This document shows positions 5,292 to 12,376 of a stretch of DNA of 12,665 bases, in pieces. Positions within the stretch are counted from its first letter, which is position 1. Each line of letters starts with the position of its first letter. The DNA is from Oscillospiraceae bacterium (GTDB taxonomy: Bacteria; Bacillota; Clostridia; Oscillospirales; UBA929), in assembly GCA_031289065.1 (NCBI GenBank), contig JAITQI010000144.1:1-12665 (forward strand), given 5' to 3'. The notes under the pieces are model-generated. The model saw only the letters and a program-made list of their open reading frames with translations. It was not told the origin of the DNA and did not search any database. The position numbers and the translations under genes were made by a program.

Positions 5292-7775
5292 GTGGACGGT
5301 CGCGCAAAAAAGGCTCTCAGCTACGGACGGCGCTCCCTGTGGCGCATCGTGAGCATCCCGCTCAAAGTGCTCGGGACCGTGTTCCTGATCCTCATCACCA
5401 CCGCCGCGCTGTTGGCGCTGGTGGGAACGGTTTACATCAATCAAAACCTCAAGGTCGATCTGGACCTCGATTTGAATTCCTTCACCCTCAAGCAGACCAG
5501 CACCGTCTATTGCTACGACGCCGACGGCAACGAGATCGAGCTGGCCACCCTCCACGGCCAGGAGAACCGGGCGCTGGCCGAATTCAACGAAATCCCCAAA
5601 TCCATGATCAACGCCCTCATCGCCGTGGAGGACAAGCGGTTTTTCTCCCATCAGGGCGTGGACTGGAAACGCACCGCCGCGGCCTTCGGCGGCATGTTTG
5701 TCTCCACCGATAAAATCACCGGCGGCGGCTCCACTATCACCCAGCAGCTGATCAAAAATCTGACCGACGAAAAAGAGGTGACGGTGCGGCGAAAGGTGTC
5801 CGAAATCTTCCGGGCGCTGGAGTTTGAAAAGCACTACACCAAGGAGGAAATCCTGGAATGGTACCTCAACACCTGCTTTTTCGGGCAGGACTGCTATGGC
5901 GTCAAGGTGGCCGCCCGGACGTACTTCGACAAGGACCTGTCTGAAATCACCGTGGCCGAGGCGGCCAGCATCATTTGTATCACCAACTCCCCCACCCGGT
6001 ACAACCCCTTCCGGAACCCGGAGAAGAACAAGGAGCGGCAGGAGACCGTTCTGGCGCTGATGTTCGAGCAGGGTATGCTCACCGAGTGGGAGTACCGGCA
6101 GGCCGTCGCCCAAAAGCTGGTCTTTGTCCATGAAAACAAGACCTCCGAACAGGATGTGCAGTCCTACTTCGTGGATCAGGTCTACCGGGACGTGTCCGCC
6201 GATCTGGCGGTCAAATACGGCGTCACCGAAGCGTTTGCCCAGCAGATGCTGCTCAACGGCGGTTACAAAATTTATACCACCATGCGTCCGGACATCCAGT
6301 CCATCATGGACGAAATTTTCCAAAACGAGGAGAACATCCCCGCCGTCAAGGGACTGGACAAACCCCAGGCGGCCATGATCCTGATGGACCCCTACACCGG
6401 CGCGGTGCTGGGCATGGAAGGGGGCGTCGGCCAAAAGGTCGGCAACCTGGTGCTCAACCGGGCGGTCAAATCCACCCGACAGCCCGGTTCCTCCATCAAG
6501 CCCGTGGCCGTGTACGCCCCGGCGCTGGATTACAACCTGATCACCCCCTACTCGGTGCTGGACGACGCCCCCTTCCGCCTGGTGGACGACCGCGCCTGGC
6601 CGCGCAACTCCAACGGACGGTATAAGGGCCGCACCACCATCCTAGCGGGGGTCACCAGCTCCACCAACACCATGGCCGTGCGGACGCTGGACCTGCTCAA
6701 GCCCCAACTCTCCTACCAGTTCGCCACCGAGAAAATGCACCTGTCCACGCTGACCGAACAGGACATCGACTACGCCCCCCTGGCCCTGGGCGGCCTGACC
6801 AAGGGCGTTTCGGTGCTGGAGCTGACCGCCGCCTACTGCGCCTTCCCCAACCAAGGCGAATACATCACGCCCCGCACCTATACCCTGGTGACCAACAACG
6901 ACGGCGCCGAGATCATCCTCGACAACCAGCCCCAACGGGAAATCGCCATGCAGGAGAAAACCGCCTGGTATATGAACACCCTGCTGCAAAGCGTCGTCCA
7001 GTCGGGCACCGGTTCCCGCGCCCAGCTGGCGGTCAATATGCCGGCCGCCGGCAAAACCGGCACCACCACCCGAGACTACGACCGTTTGTTTGTGGGCTAC
7101 ACCCCCTACTACTGCGCGGGAGTCTGGTTCGGCTATGACGAACAGAAAAAAATCGAGCTGGAGCAGTCCACCAACCCGGCGCTGGCCCTGTGGAAAATGG
7201 TCATGGACAAGGTGCACGCCGAGCTGGAACGGGAGGAGTTCTTCAAGCTGGAAAACGTCGTCCAGGCCTCCTACTGCCTGGACAGCGGCATGGTGCCCAG
7301 CGAAAACTGCAAACTCGATCCCCGGGGCGACCGCGTCGCCACCGGATACTTTTACAAGGACGACGTGCCCCGCGCCCCCTGCACGGTGCACTCTCTGACC
7401 CAGTGGGACGCGGTGACCGGGCATTTGGCGACGCCTTACTGCCCCTCGGAAAACCTGCGGTGGGTTTCCCTGCTCAGCGTGTCTCGGGCCATGCCCGCCG
7501 CCGGGGTCACCATTGAGGACGAGGGCTACCGAGTGCGCACCTTCGGCGGCGAGGAATATCCGGAGGGCTTCTTCCCCCCCGCCGACCCCGCCGACGGCGC
7601 CCCGAACAGCTATTGTCCCCTCCACGCCAGCCCCGACTGGGCGCTGCCGCCGGAGATAGACCCCAACGACCCGGGGGGCGACCCCAACGTCACCCCGCCC
7701 GAAAGCCCGCCCCCCGACCTCAGTCCCCCCCAAGACGTGAGCCTGCCCCCGCCCCCCCTCGACACATCCCCGTAG
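5292..7775 (+). CDS. Class A penicillin-binding protein (bifunctional transglycosylase/transpeptidase)
   Basis: An 827-residue PBP1A-type enzyme that polymerises lipid II and cross-links peptidoglycan at the outer face of the membrane. A basic cytoplasmic N terminus is followed by one transmembrane anchor (about 24-49). The GT51 transglycosylase domain has EDKRFFSHQG (113-122, catalytic Glu113), GGSTITQQLIKNLT (145-158), a RKVSEIFRALEFEK region with the second acidic site, and YLNTCFFGQDCYG. The transpeptidase domain has SxxK at Ser400-Lys403 (GSSIKP), SxN at Ser457-Asn459 and KTG at 588-590. The region after residue 655 is Cys-containing (662, 673, 697, 717, 775) and ends in a Pro-rich tail (about 786-827). 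GTG at 5292 is chosen for its strong ribosome site. It is divergent from ruvX and is followed by glmM, another wall-synthesis gene, which has its own promoter. Confidence 0.96.
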   Translation: MDGRAKKALSYGRRSLWRIVSIPLKVLGTVFLILITTAALLALVGTVYINQNLKVDLDLDLNSFTLKQTSTVYCYDADGNEIELATLHGQENRALAEFNEIPKSMINALIAVEDKRFFSHQGVDWKRTAAAFGGMFVSTDKITGGGSTITQQLIKNLTDEKEVTVRRKVSEIFRALEFEKHYTKEEILEWYLNTCFFGQDCYGVKVAARTYFDKDLSEITVAEAASIICITNSPTRYNPFRNPEKNKERQETVLALMFEQGMLTEWEYRQAVAQKLVFVHENKTSEQDVQSYFVDQVYRDVSADLAVKYGVTEAFAQQMLLNGGYKIYTTMRPDIQSIMDEIFQNEENIPAVKGLDKPQAAMILMDPYTGAVLGMEGGVGQKVGNLVLNRAVKSTRQPGSSIKPVAVYAPALDYNLITPYSVLDDAPFRLVDDRAWPRNSNGRYKGRTTILAGVTSSTNTMAVRTLDLLKPQLSYQFATEKMHLSTLTEQDIDYAPLALGGLTKGVSVLELTAAYCAFPNQGEYITPRTYTLVTNNDGAEIILDNQPQREIAMQEKTAWYMNTLLQSVVQSGTGSRAQLAVNMPAAGKTGTTTRDYDRLFVGYTPYYCAGVWFGYDEQKKIELEQSTNPALALWKMVMDKVHAELEREEFFKLENVVQASYCLDSGMVPSENCKLDPRGDRVATGYFYKDDVPRAPCTVHSLTQWDAVTGHLATPYCPSENLRWVSLLSVSRAMPAAGVTIEDEGYRVRTFGGEEYPEGFFPPADPADGAPNSYCPLHASPDWALPPEIDPNDPGGDPNVTPPESPPPDLSPPQDVSLPPPPLDTSP

Positions 7776-7781
7776 AAAAGG

Positions 7782-7798
7782 CAGAAATCAGAAGACAG
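7782..7798 (+). repeat. Short copy of the AGAAGACAG repeat family
   Basis: CAGAAATCAGAAGACAG lies 6 bases after the PBP stop. It shares its core AGAAGACAG with the larger repeat block at 9371-9466, which also abuts gene ends. With only 17 bases the link could be chance; the shared position right after a stop codon makes it more plausible. Confidence 0.35.
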
Positions 7799-7817
7799 CG
7801 GACGGGGGGATCGTGGG

Positions 7818-7844
7818 AAAGGGGGGCGGGCGAGCCCCCGCTTT
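7818..7844 (+). terminator. Possible terminator hairpin after the PBP gene
   Basis: AAAG plus GGGGGC (7818-7827) pairs with GCCCCC (7834-7839) and CTTT (7841-7844), with one bulged G and a six-base loop. It is GC-rich and stable, but the T tract is only three long, so intrinsic termination is uncertain. It begins 43 bases after the PBP stop. Confidence 0.4.
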
Positions 7845-7872
7845 CGCGTGTTGTTCCCGCCCGCAGGCGATA

Positions 7873-7899
7873 GATTTGGCGCGTCACGCCCGCCAAATC
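7873..7899. repeat. Inverted repeat GATTTGGCG/CGCCAAATC
   Basis: Perfect 9 bp arms at 7873-7881 and 7891-7899 around a 9-base spacer. It lies 28 bases upstream of the glmM -35 box. There is no T run after it, so it could be a protein-binding site or an RNA hairpin of an upstream transcript. Function unknown. Confidence 0.5.
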
Positions 7900-7926
7900 G
7901 TCAGGCCGTCAAAACATAACGGTTTT

Positions 7927-7956
7927 TTGACACACAGGCTTAGTGGAGCATATGAT
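7927..7956 (+). promoter_or_regulatory. Sigma-A-type promoter for glmM
   Basis: Consensus TTGACA (7927-7932) and TATGAT (7951-7956) are separated by 18 bases. Transcription would begin near 7963, giving a leader of about 67 bases. The -35 box lies within a 7 bp inverted repeat, GTCAAAA (7908-7914) and TTTTGAC (7925-7931), a possible operator. Immediately upstream of the -35 is a run of six T. Confidence 0.65.
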
Positions 7957-7971
7957 GGCGTATCATTGTGG

Positions 7972-8011
7972 TACGGTTCTCTGACGGCAGGTACGCCGTC
8001 AGAGAACCGTA
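7972..8011 (+). promoter_or_regulatory. Perfect 17 bp hairpin in the glmM leader
   Basis: The arms 7972-7988 and 7995-8011 are perfectly complementary (TACGGTTCTCTGACGGC and its reverse complement), with a six-base loop AGGTAC. In the predicted transcript the stem begins about 9 bases from the 5' end and ends 6 bases before the AGGGG ribosome site (8018-8022). There is no T tract, so it is not a terminator. It is more likely a 5' stabilising stem-loop, a translation-control element or a DNA operator. Confidence 0.8.
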
Positions 8012-8029
8012 TACGATAGGGGCGGTATG

Positions 8030-9370
8030 ATGGGTATCTTATTCGGCACCGACGGCATCCGGGGGGTGGCCGGTGAATTCCTGGACGGGCTGCTGGCCTT
8101 CCGGGTGGGCCAGGCGGCGGCCTGCGTCCTGTGTGAACGCCTGCAGCACAAAGCCCGCATCTACATAGGCAAGGATTCCCGCGTGTCCTCCGACATGCTG
8201 GAGGCGGCCCTGGCCGCCGGGGTGGCCTCGGTGGGAGCCGACGCGGTGCTGCTGGGGCTCATCCCCACCCCGGCGGTGGCCTTTTTGACCGCCGCCGAAG
8301 CCGACGCGGGCGTGGTCATCTCGGCGTCTCACAACGCTTACGAGCACAACGGCATCAAAATTTTCGGCGCCCAGGGCTACAAGCTGTCCGACGAACTGGA
8401 GGCCGCCGTGGAGAACCTTGTGCTGTCCGGACGTCCCATGCCCCAGGCCATGTTCGCCGACATCGGCCGCGTCATGTCCGACGAAGGGGCGGCCGCCCGC
8501 TATGTGGACCATCTGGTCGGCGCCGTCGAGACCGACCTGTCCGGCCTGCGGGTGGCGGTGGACTGCGCCAACGGCGCGGCCTCCCGCACGGCGGGGGCGC
8601 TGCTGTCCCGCCTGGGGGTGCATTACACCCTGCTGTCCGACGCGCCGGACGGGCGCAACATCAACGACCGCTGTGGCTCCACCCACATGGAGGCCCTGTC
8701 CGCCCGGGTGCGGGCCGGGGGCTTTGACCTGGGCGTCGCCTTCGACGGAGACGCCGACCGCTGTCTGGCGGTGGACGAAACCGGGCGGGTCATCGACGGC
8801 GACCAGATCATGGCGGTGTGCGGCCTGGAGGAAAAGGCCCAGGGCCGCCTCACCGGGGACACCATCGTGGCAACCGTCATGAGCAACCTGGGCTTCCACC
8901 TATTCGCCCGGGAACACGGCCTCCACGTCGAAACGGCGGCGGTGGGGGATCGCAGTGTGCTGGAACGAATGCTGCCCAGCGGGTTTGTCCTGGGCGGCGA
9001 ACAGTCCGGGCATCTGATTTTCCTGCGCCACGCCACCACCGGCGATGGCCAACTGACCGCCCTGCGCTTCATGGGCGCGGCGGCCAACGCCGGGCTGCCC
9101 GTGTCCCATCTGCTGTCCGGCTTTCGTCAGTATCCCCAGGTGCTGATCAACGTCCGGGTGCGGCAGGACATGAAGAAGGCTCTCTCCGGCCACCCGGATG
9201 TCAGCGAGGCCATCCGCCGGGCCGAAGAAACCCTGGCCGGCGACGGCCGCATCCTGGTGCGCCCCTCGGGCACCGAACCCCTGGTCCGGGTCATGGTGGA
9301 AGGCCGCGAGGAAGCCACCGTCCAATCCCTCGCCGAATCCATCGCCGCCGTCATCAGCCGGGTAGGGTAA
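8030..9370 (+). CDS. glmM: Phosphoglucosamine mutase GlmM
   Basis: A 446-residue alpha-D-phosphohexomutase that converts glucosamine-6-phosphate to glucosamine-1-phosphate for UDP-GlcNAc, the precursor of peptidoglycan and other wall polymers. It opens with FGTDGIRG (5-12). The catalytic phosphoserine loop is ISASHNAYEHNGIKIFG, with Ser100. The metal loop is FDGDADRC, with Asp239, Asp241 and Asp243. The sugar-binding loop is GGEQSGH (322-328), and the phosphate-binding loop RPSGTEPLVRVMVEG (411-425). Ser100 in SASHN followed by NGIK marks GlmM rather than other phosphohexomutases. Two ATG codons lie in tandem at 8027 and 8030. I favour 8030 because AGGGG at 8018-8022 is then 7 bases away. Full length, no defects. 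It has its own promoter and a structured leader, and the stop is followed directly by a repeat. Confidence 0.97.
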   Translation: MGILFGTDGIRGVAGEFLDGLLAFRVGQAAACVLCERLQHKARIYIGKDSRVSSDMLEAALAAGVASVGADAVLLGLIPTPAVAFLTAAEADAGVVISASHNAYEHNGIKIFGAQGYKLSDELEAAVENLVLSGRPMPQAMFADIGRVMSDEGAAARYVDHLVGAVETDLSGLRVAVDCANGAASRTAGALLSRLGVHYTLLSDAPDGRNINDRCGSTHMEALSARVRAGGFDLGVAFDGDADRCLAVDETGRVIDGDQIMAVCGLEEKAQGRLTGDTIVATVMSNLGFHLFAREHGLHVETAAVGDRSVLERMLPSGFVLGGEQSGHLIFLRHATTGDGQLTALRFMGAAANAGLPVSHLLSGFRQYPQVLINVRVRQDMKKALSGHPDVSEAIRRAEETLAGDGRILVRPSGTEPLVRVMVEGREEATVQSLAESIAAVISRVG

Positions 9371-9466
9371 CAGAAGACAGAAGCGAGAAGACAGAGGACA
9401 GAACCGGGAACTAACCCCGTTTCTGTCCTCTTCATATTTTCTCGCCTCTGTCCTCTTCATGTCTTC
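9371..9466. repeat. GAAGACAG-type repeat block with an imperfect inverted structure
   Basis: Starting at the first base after the glmM stop, the plus strand has AGAAGACAG twice (9372-9380 and 9386-9394), then GAGGACAGAA (9394-9403). The right half (9421-9466) carries the reverse complement: TTCTGTCCTC (9421-9430), CTCGCCTCTGTCCTCTTC (9441-9458) and GTCTTCC. The whole is a purine-rich half facing a pyrimidine-rich half. The TGA stop of the converging zinc-ribbon gene (9457-9459) lies inside it. Confidence 0.7.
9394..9430. terminator. Possible bidirectional terminator hairpin after glmM
   Basis: GAGGACAGAA (9394-9403) pairs with TTCTGTCCTC (9421-9430). After one mismatch, CGGG (9405-9408) pairs with CCCG (9416-9419), leaving a seven-base loop. 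That is 14 pairs in all. It lies between two converging genes, where a terminator is expected, but only a TTCATATTTT tract follows on the plus side. It is formed by the repeat block, so the repeat may have been adopted as a terminator. Confidence 0.45.
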
Positions 9467-9849
9467 CGCACAAACGCCGTGCCGCAGGGACATTTGATGG
9501 AAATCTTCCCCTTGCCCCGGGGGACGCGCAGTTGTTTGCCGCAGGAGGGGCAGCGGTAAAAGCGATGTGTACGGCGCTGGCGGACGCGCTGGCTCAAATT
9601 CGCGAAGAACGGCCGCACACGGCCCCGCAGCCGGGCGTAAACCGCCGCTTCCCGCCGCCGCCGCTCCACATTCCGGGACAGCGCCCGAAACAGGGCGACG
9701 GCCATCAGCAGCAGCGCCGCCCCATACAGCGGCCAAATCCGAAGCACCGCGGACAGCCCATACACCAGCAGCGCCGCCACCGACAGCGCCATGTTCAGCC
9801 CATCCTGCCCATACCGCCCATACATAAACCGCGCCAACCGCTCCCGCAT
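9457..9849 (-). CDS. Small membrane protein with C-terminal zinc ribbon
   Basis: A 130-residue protein. Residues about 18-56 are strongly hydrophobic and probably form two transmembrane helices. A highly basic cytoplasmic stretch follows (57-95, many Arg), then a zinc ribbon with CPSC (100-103) and CPC (120-122). The ribbon reads YRCPSCGKQLRVPRGKGKIS and continues to KCPCG, which fits folding around one zinc. I do not know the function. Basic and zinc-ribbon features suggest RNA or DNA contact at the membrane, which is speculative. ATG at 9849 is preceded by GGGAGG (9857-9862). A GTG at 9855 lies directly against that site and is too close. The last residues and the stop are encoded by the repeat block. 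It lies 124 bases downstream of ftsK on the same strand. Confidence 0.85.
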   Translation of the reverse strand: MRERLARFMYGRYGQDGLNMALSVAALLVYGLSAVLRIWPLYGAALLLMAVALFRALSRNVERRRREAAVYARLRGRVRPFFANLSQRVRQRRTHRFYRCPSCGKQLRVPRGKGKISIKCPCGTAFVRKT

Positions 9850-9948
9850 AAACACCCTCCCGTTCGATCATAAGAAACCGCCAAATACCTAAAACGCTTT
9901 CCTCCGCCCACCTTCGGCAGAAGCAAACCGGATTAATAGAGCGTCTTA

Positions 9949-9987
9949 ATTGTCCATTGTCCATTGTCAATCGTCAATTGTCCATTG
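9949..9987. repeat. Heptanucleotide tandem repeat at the ftsK 3' end
   Basis: Five and a half units of a 7 bp repeat, plus strand ATTGTCC, ATTGTCC, ATTGTCA, ATCGTCA, ATTGTCC, ATTG. On the minus strand it reads as GGACAAT/TGACAAT units. It spans the last three codons of ftsK (ATG GAC AAT) and its TGA stop at 9974-9976. The composition is clearly more AT-rich than the surrounding coding DNA. Confidence 0.85.
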
Positions 9988-12352
9988 CCTCTCGCCGCAT
10001 CTGTATTTCCTGCCACTGCTGACGGGAGATGAGCAGCTGCCGGGGCTTGGAGCCCTCCGAGGGGCCGACGATGCCCCGCTCCTCCATCTGATCGACCAAC
10101 CGGGCCGCCCGGGCAAAGCCCAGCTTGAGCCGCCGCTGCAAAAACGAGGTGGACGCCTGCCCGGTTTCCAGCACCAACTCGATGGCGGCGGGGAGCATCT
10201 CGTCCTCGTCCTCCAATCCGCTCTCGGCGGACGCGGAGGAGGCGGACAGACCGCCCTTCCGGCCCACGCTCTCGGCGAACTTCTCGATATCGGCCATAAA
10301 CTCCGCGGAATAGCGGGCCTCGCCGTAGCGCTTGACCGATTCCACCACCTGTTCCACCTCGGCGCTGGTGATCAGGCACCCCTGCACCCGGGAGGGCTTG
10401 GGCGCGCCCAGGGGGTAGAGCAACATATCCCCCCGGCCCACCAGCTTTTCCGCTCCCATCGTGTCCAGAATGATGCGGGACTCCAACTGGGAGGCCACGG
10501 CGAAGGCGATGCGGGAGGGGATGTTGGCCTTCATCAGGCCGGTGATCACGTCGGCCGACGGGCGCTGTGTGGCGATGACCAGATGGATCCCCGCCGCCCG
10601 GGCCTTTTGGGCCACCCGGCAGATGGACTCCTCCACCTCCTTGGCGGCCACCAGCATCAAATCGGCCAGCTCGTCGATGATGACCACCATCTGGGGTATC
10701 CGAGGGATGTCCGGATCGTCGGCCACCGACAGGTTGTAGGCAAAAATGTCCCGCACGTGGCGCTCCATGAACCGCTGGTAGCGGGACTCCATCTCCATGA
10801 CCACCTTGTGCAGGGCCCCGGCGGCCTTCTTGGGGTCGGTGACCACCGGCACCTCCAAATGGGGAATGCCGTTGTACACGCCCAGCTCCACCATCTTGGG
10901 GTCGATCATCACCATGCGCACCTCGTCGGGGCTGGCCTTGTACAGCAGGCTGACAATCAGGCTGTTCATGCACACCGACTTGCCCGAACCGGTGGTGCCG
11001 GCGATGAGCAGATGGGTGAGCTTGGACAGGTCGCACACGATGGCCGAGCCGCCGATGTCCTTGCCCACCGCGAAGGCCAACCGGCTCTCGTGCTTGGCGA
11101 ATTCCGGCGCGGCCAGCACATCTCGCAGGTAGACAATGGACACCAGCTTGTTGGGCACCTCGATGCCCACCACCGACATTTTCCCCGGCACCGGCGCGAT
11201 GCGCACCCCGGAGGCCCCCAGGGACAGGGCGATGTCGTCGGACAGGCCGGTCAGGCGGGACAGCTTGATCCCCCTGTCCAGCTCCAGCTCGTACCGGGCC
11301 ACCGTCGGCCCCCGCGTGACGCTGACAATGCGGGCCTCGATGCCGAAGGACTTGATGGTCTCCAACAGGCGGGCGGCGTTCATTTTGAGCTCGCCGGAGC
11401 CGTCCACCGTCGCCCCCGGCTTTCCCACAGCCAGAATGGACAGCGGCGGCACCCGGTAGGGAACGTCCCCGTCCAGCTCGGGATCGGGATCCCAGGGCGC
11501 GACGGCGGCGGGCCGGGCGGCCTTGCCCTTGTCGGCGGCCGCCTTGGCCTCGGCGGGGGAACGGGCGGCCTTGCCGGGTTTGGGCGCCGGTTCGGGGGCC
11601 GCGGGGGTCACATCGGCGGCGGGTTCGGGGGCCGCGGCCAGCGTATGGTCGTCGATGGGAATGTCCACCATGCGCCGCCTCGCCTCTCGGGAGAGCTTGT
11701 CCCCCCGCGCCGGGTACGTCTGCCGGACGGGCGGCGCGGCGGCGAAGGCCGGGGCGGGCTCCGGCTCGGGATAGGCTCGGACGGGGCGGCGGTGCAGATG
11801 CCCGGCCCATTTGGCCGGATTGAGCTGCAGGGCGGTCACCGCCAAAAACAGGAAGGCCGCCGCCGCCACCACGGCGGCCCCCACCGGGGAGACGGCGGTC
11901 TTCAGTCCGATGGCCAGCAGACCGCTGACCAGCCCCCCGCTCTGCATGTCACGGCCCGTGACAATCAACTGATCCACCAACTGGGAAAAATCCTCGTTGT
12001 ACGTCTGCCCGAACCAGAACAGGTCGATGAACAGCCCCACGACCACCGGCGTGAGCAGCATACACCAGACCCGCGCCGCCACGGGGCGGCCCCGATGGAA
12101 CAGCAGGATGTAGGCGGCCAACAGCAACACAAAGGGCAGCACGGCGAAGCCCCGCCCGATGCTCCCCTTGCACAGGGCCTCCAACAGGTTGAGCACCGGC
12201 GCTTTCACGCCGAACAGGCTCAGCCCGCAGAACACCGCCAGGAAGAAGCAGACCAGGCTGCCCACCTCCCGACGGAGCGGCCGTCTGGCCCTGGAGGGCG
12301 CTTTGGACGGCGCGGTTTTTTTGCTTTTGGAGGTCTTGGTCTGTCCGGCCAT
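9974..12352 (-). CDS. ftsK: DNA translocase FtsK/SpoIIIE
   Basis: A 792-residue septal DNA pump that moves chromosomal DNA through a closing division or sporulation septum. The basic N terminus is followed by about four transmembrane helices (near 31-50, 68-86, 95-115, 140-176). Then comes an Ala/Pro-rich linker (about 190-300). The alpha/beta motor domains have Walker A GTTGSGKS (452-459), Walker B VVIIDELAD (556-564) and ATQRPS (594-599). An acidic linker (702-720) leads to the C-terminal winged-helix gamma domain (about 721-775, with TSFLQRRLKLGFARAARLVDQMEERG), which reads the polar guide sequences. The ATG at 12352 is preceded by GAGGTGG. The last residues MDN and the stop come from a heptanucleotide repeat. 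It follows uppP by 24 bases, so both are likely in one transcript. FtsK and SpoIIIE cannot be told apart by sequence alone. Confidence 0.95.
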   Translation of the reverse strand: MAGQTKTSKSKKTAPSKAPSRARRPLRREVGSLVCFFLAVFCGLSLFGVKAPVLNLLEALCKGSIGRGFAVLPFVLLLAAYILLFHRGRPVAARVWCMLLTPVVVGLFIDLFWFGQTYNEDFSQLVDQLIVTGRDMQSGGLVSGLLAIGLKTAVSPVGAAVVAAAAFLFLAVTALQLNPAKWAGHLHRRPVRAYPEPEPAPAFAAAPPVRQTYPARGDKLSREARRRMVDIPIDDHTLAAAPEPAADVTPAAPEPAPKPGKAARSPAEAKAAADKGKAARPAAVAPWDPDPELDGDVPYRVPPLSILAVGKPGATVDGSGELKMNAARLLETIKSFGIEARIVSVTRGPTVARYELELDRGIKLSRLTGLSDDIALSLGASGVRIAPVPGKMSVVGIEVPNKLVSIVYLRDVLAAPEFAKHESRLAFAVGKDIGGSAIVCDLSKLTHLLIAGTTGSGKSVCMNSLIVSLLYKASPDEVRMVMIDPKMVELGVYNGIPHLEVPVVTDPKKAAGALHKVVMEMESRYQRFMERHVRDIFAYNLSVADDPDIPRIPQMVVIIDELADLMLVAAKEVEESICRVAQKARAAGIHLVIATQRPSADVITGLMKANIPSRIAFAVASQLESRIILDTMGAEKLVGRGDMLLYPLGAPKPSRVQGCLITSAEVEQVVESVKRYGEARYSAEFMADIEKFAESVGRKGGLSASSASAESGLEDEDEMLPAAIELVLETGQASTSFLQRRLKLGFARAARLVDQMEERGIVGPSEGSKPRQLLISRQQWQEIQMRREAMDN

Positions 12353-12376
12353 AGGGCCACCTCAGTTTACAGAAAA

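Noticed and set aside
5073..6434. Long minus-strand extension in frame with ruvX
   Set aside because: It is antisense to the PBP transglycosylase domain and crosses both promoters. RuvX proteins are about 140 residues and the ATG at 5072 fits exactly.
7813..8019. Possible 68-residue gene between the PBP and glmM
   Set aside because: It spans a hairpin, a promoter and the glmM leader stem-loop. It has no good ribosome site and no recognisable features.
7963..8029. Riboswitch or ribozyme of the glmS type upstream of glmM
   Set aside because: The leader is only about 67 bases and consists of one hairpin. It lacks the multi-stem core such elements require.
8039..9970. Minus-strand open frames opposite glmM
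   Set aside because: Antisense shadows of glmM with low-complexity composition and no ribosome sites worth noting.
9949..9987. CRISPR-like array
   Set aside because: Units are 7 bases, directly contiguous and without spacers.
9933..11810. Second long minus-strand frame inside ftsK
   Set aside because: An Arg/Gly-rich out-of-frame reading of ftsK with no motifs, while the correct frame has Walker A and B and the gamma domain.
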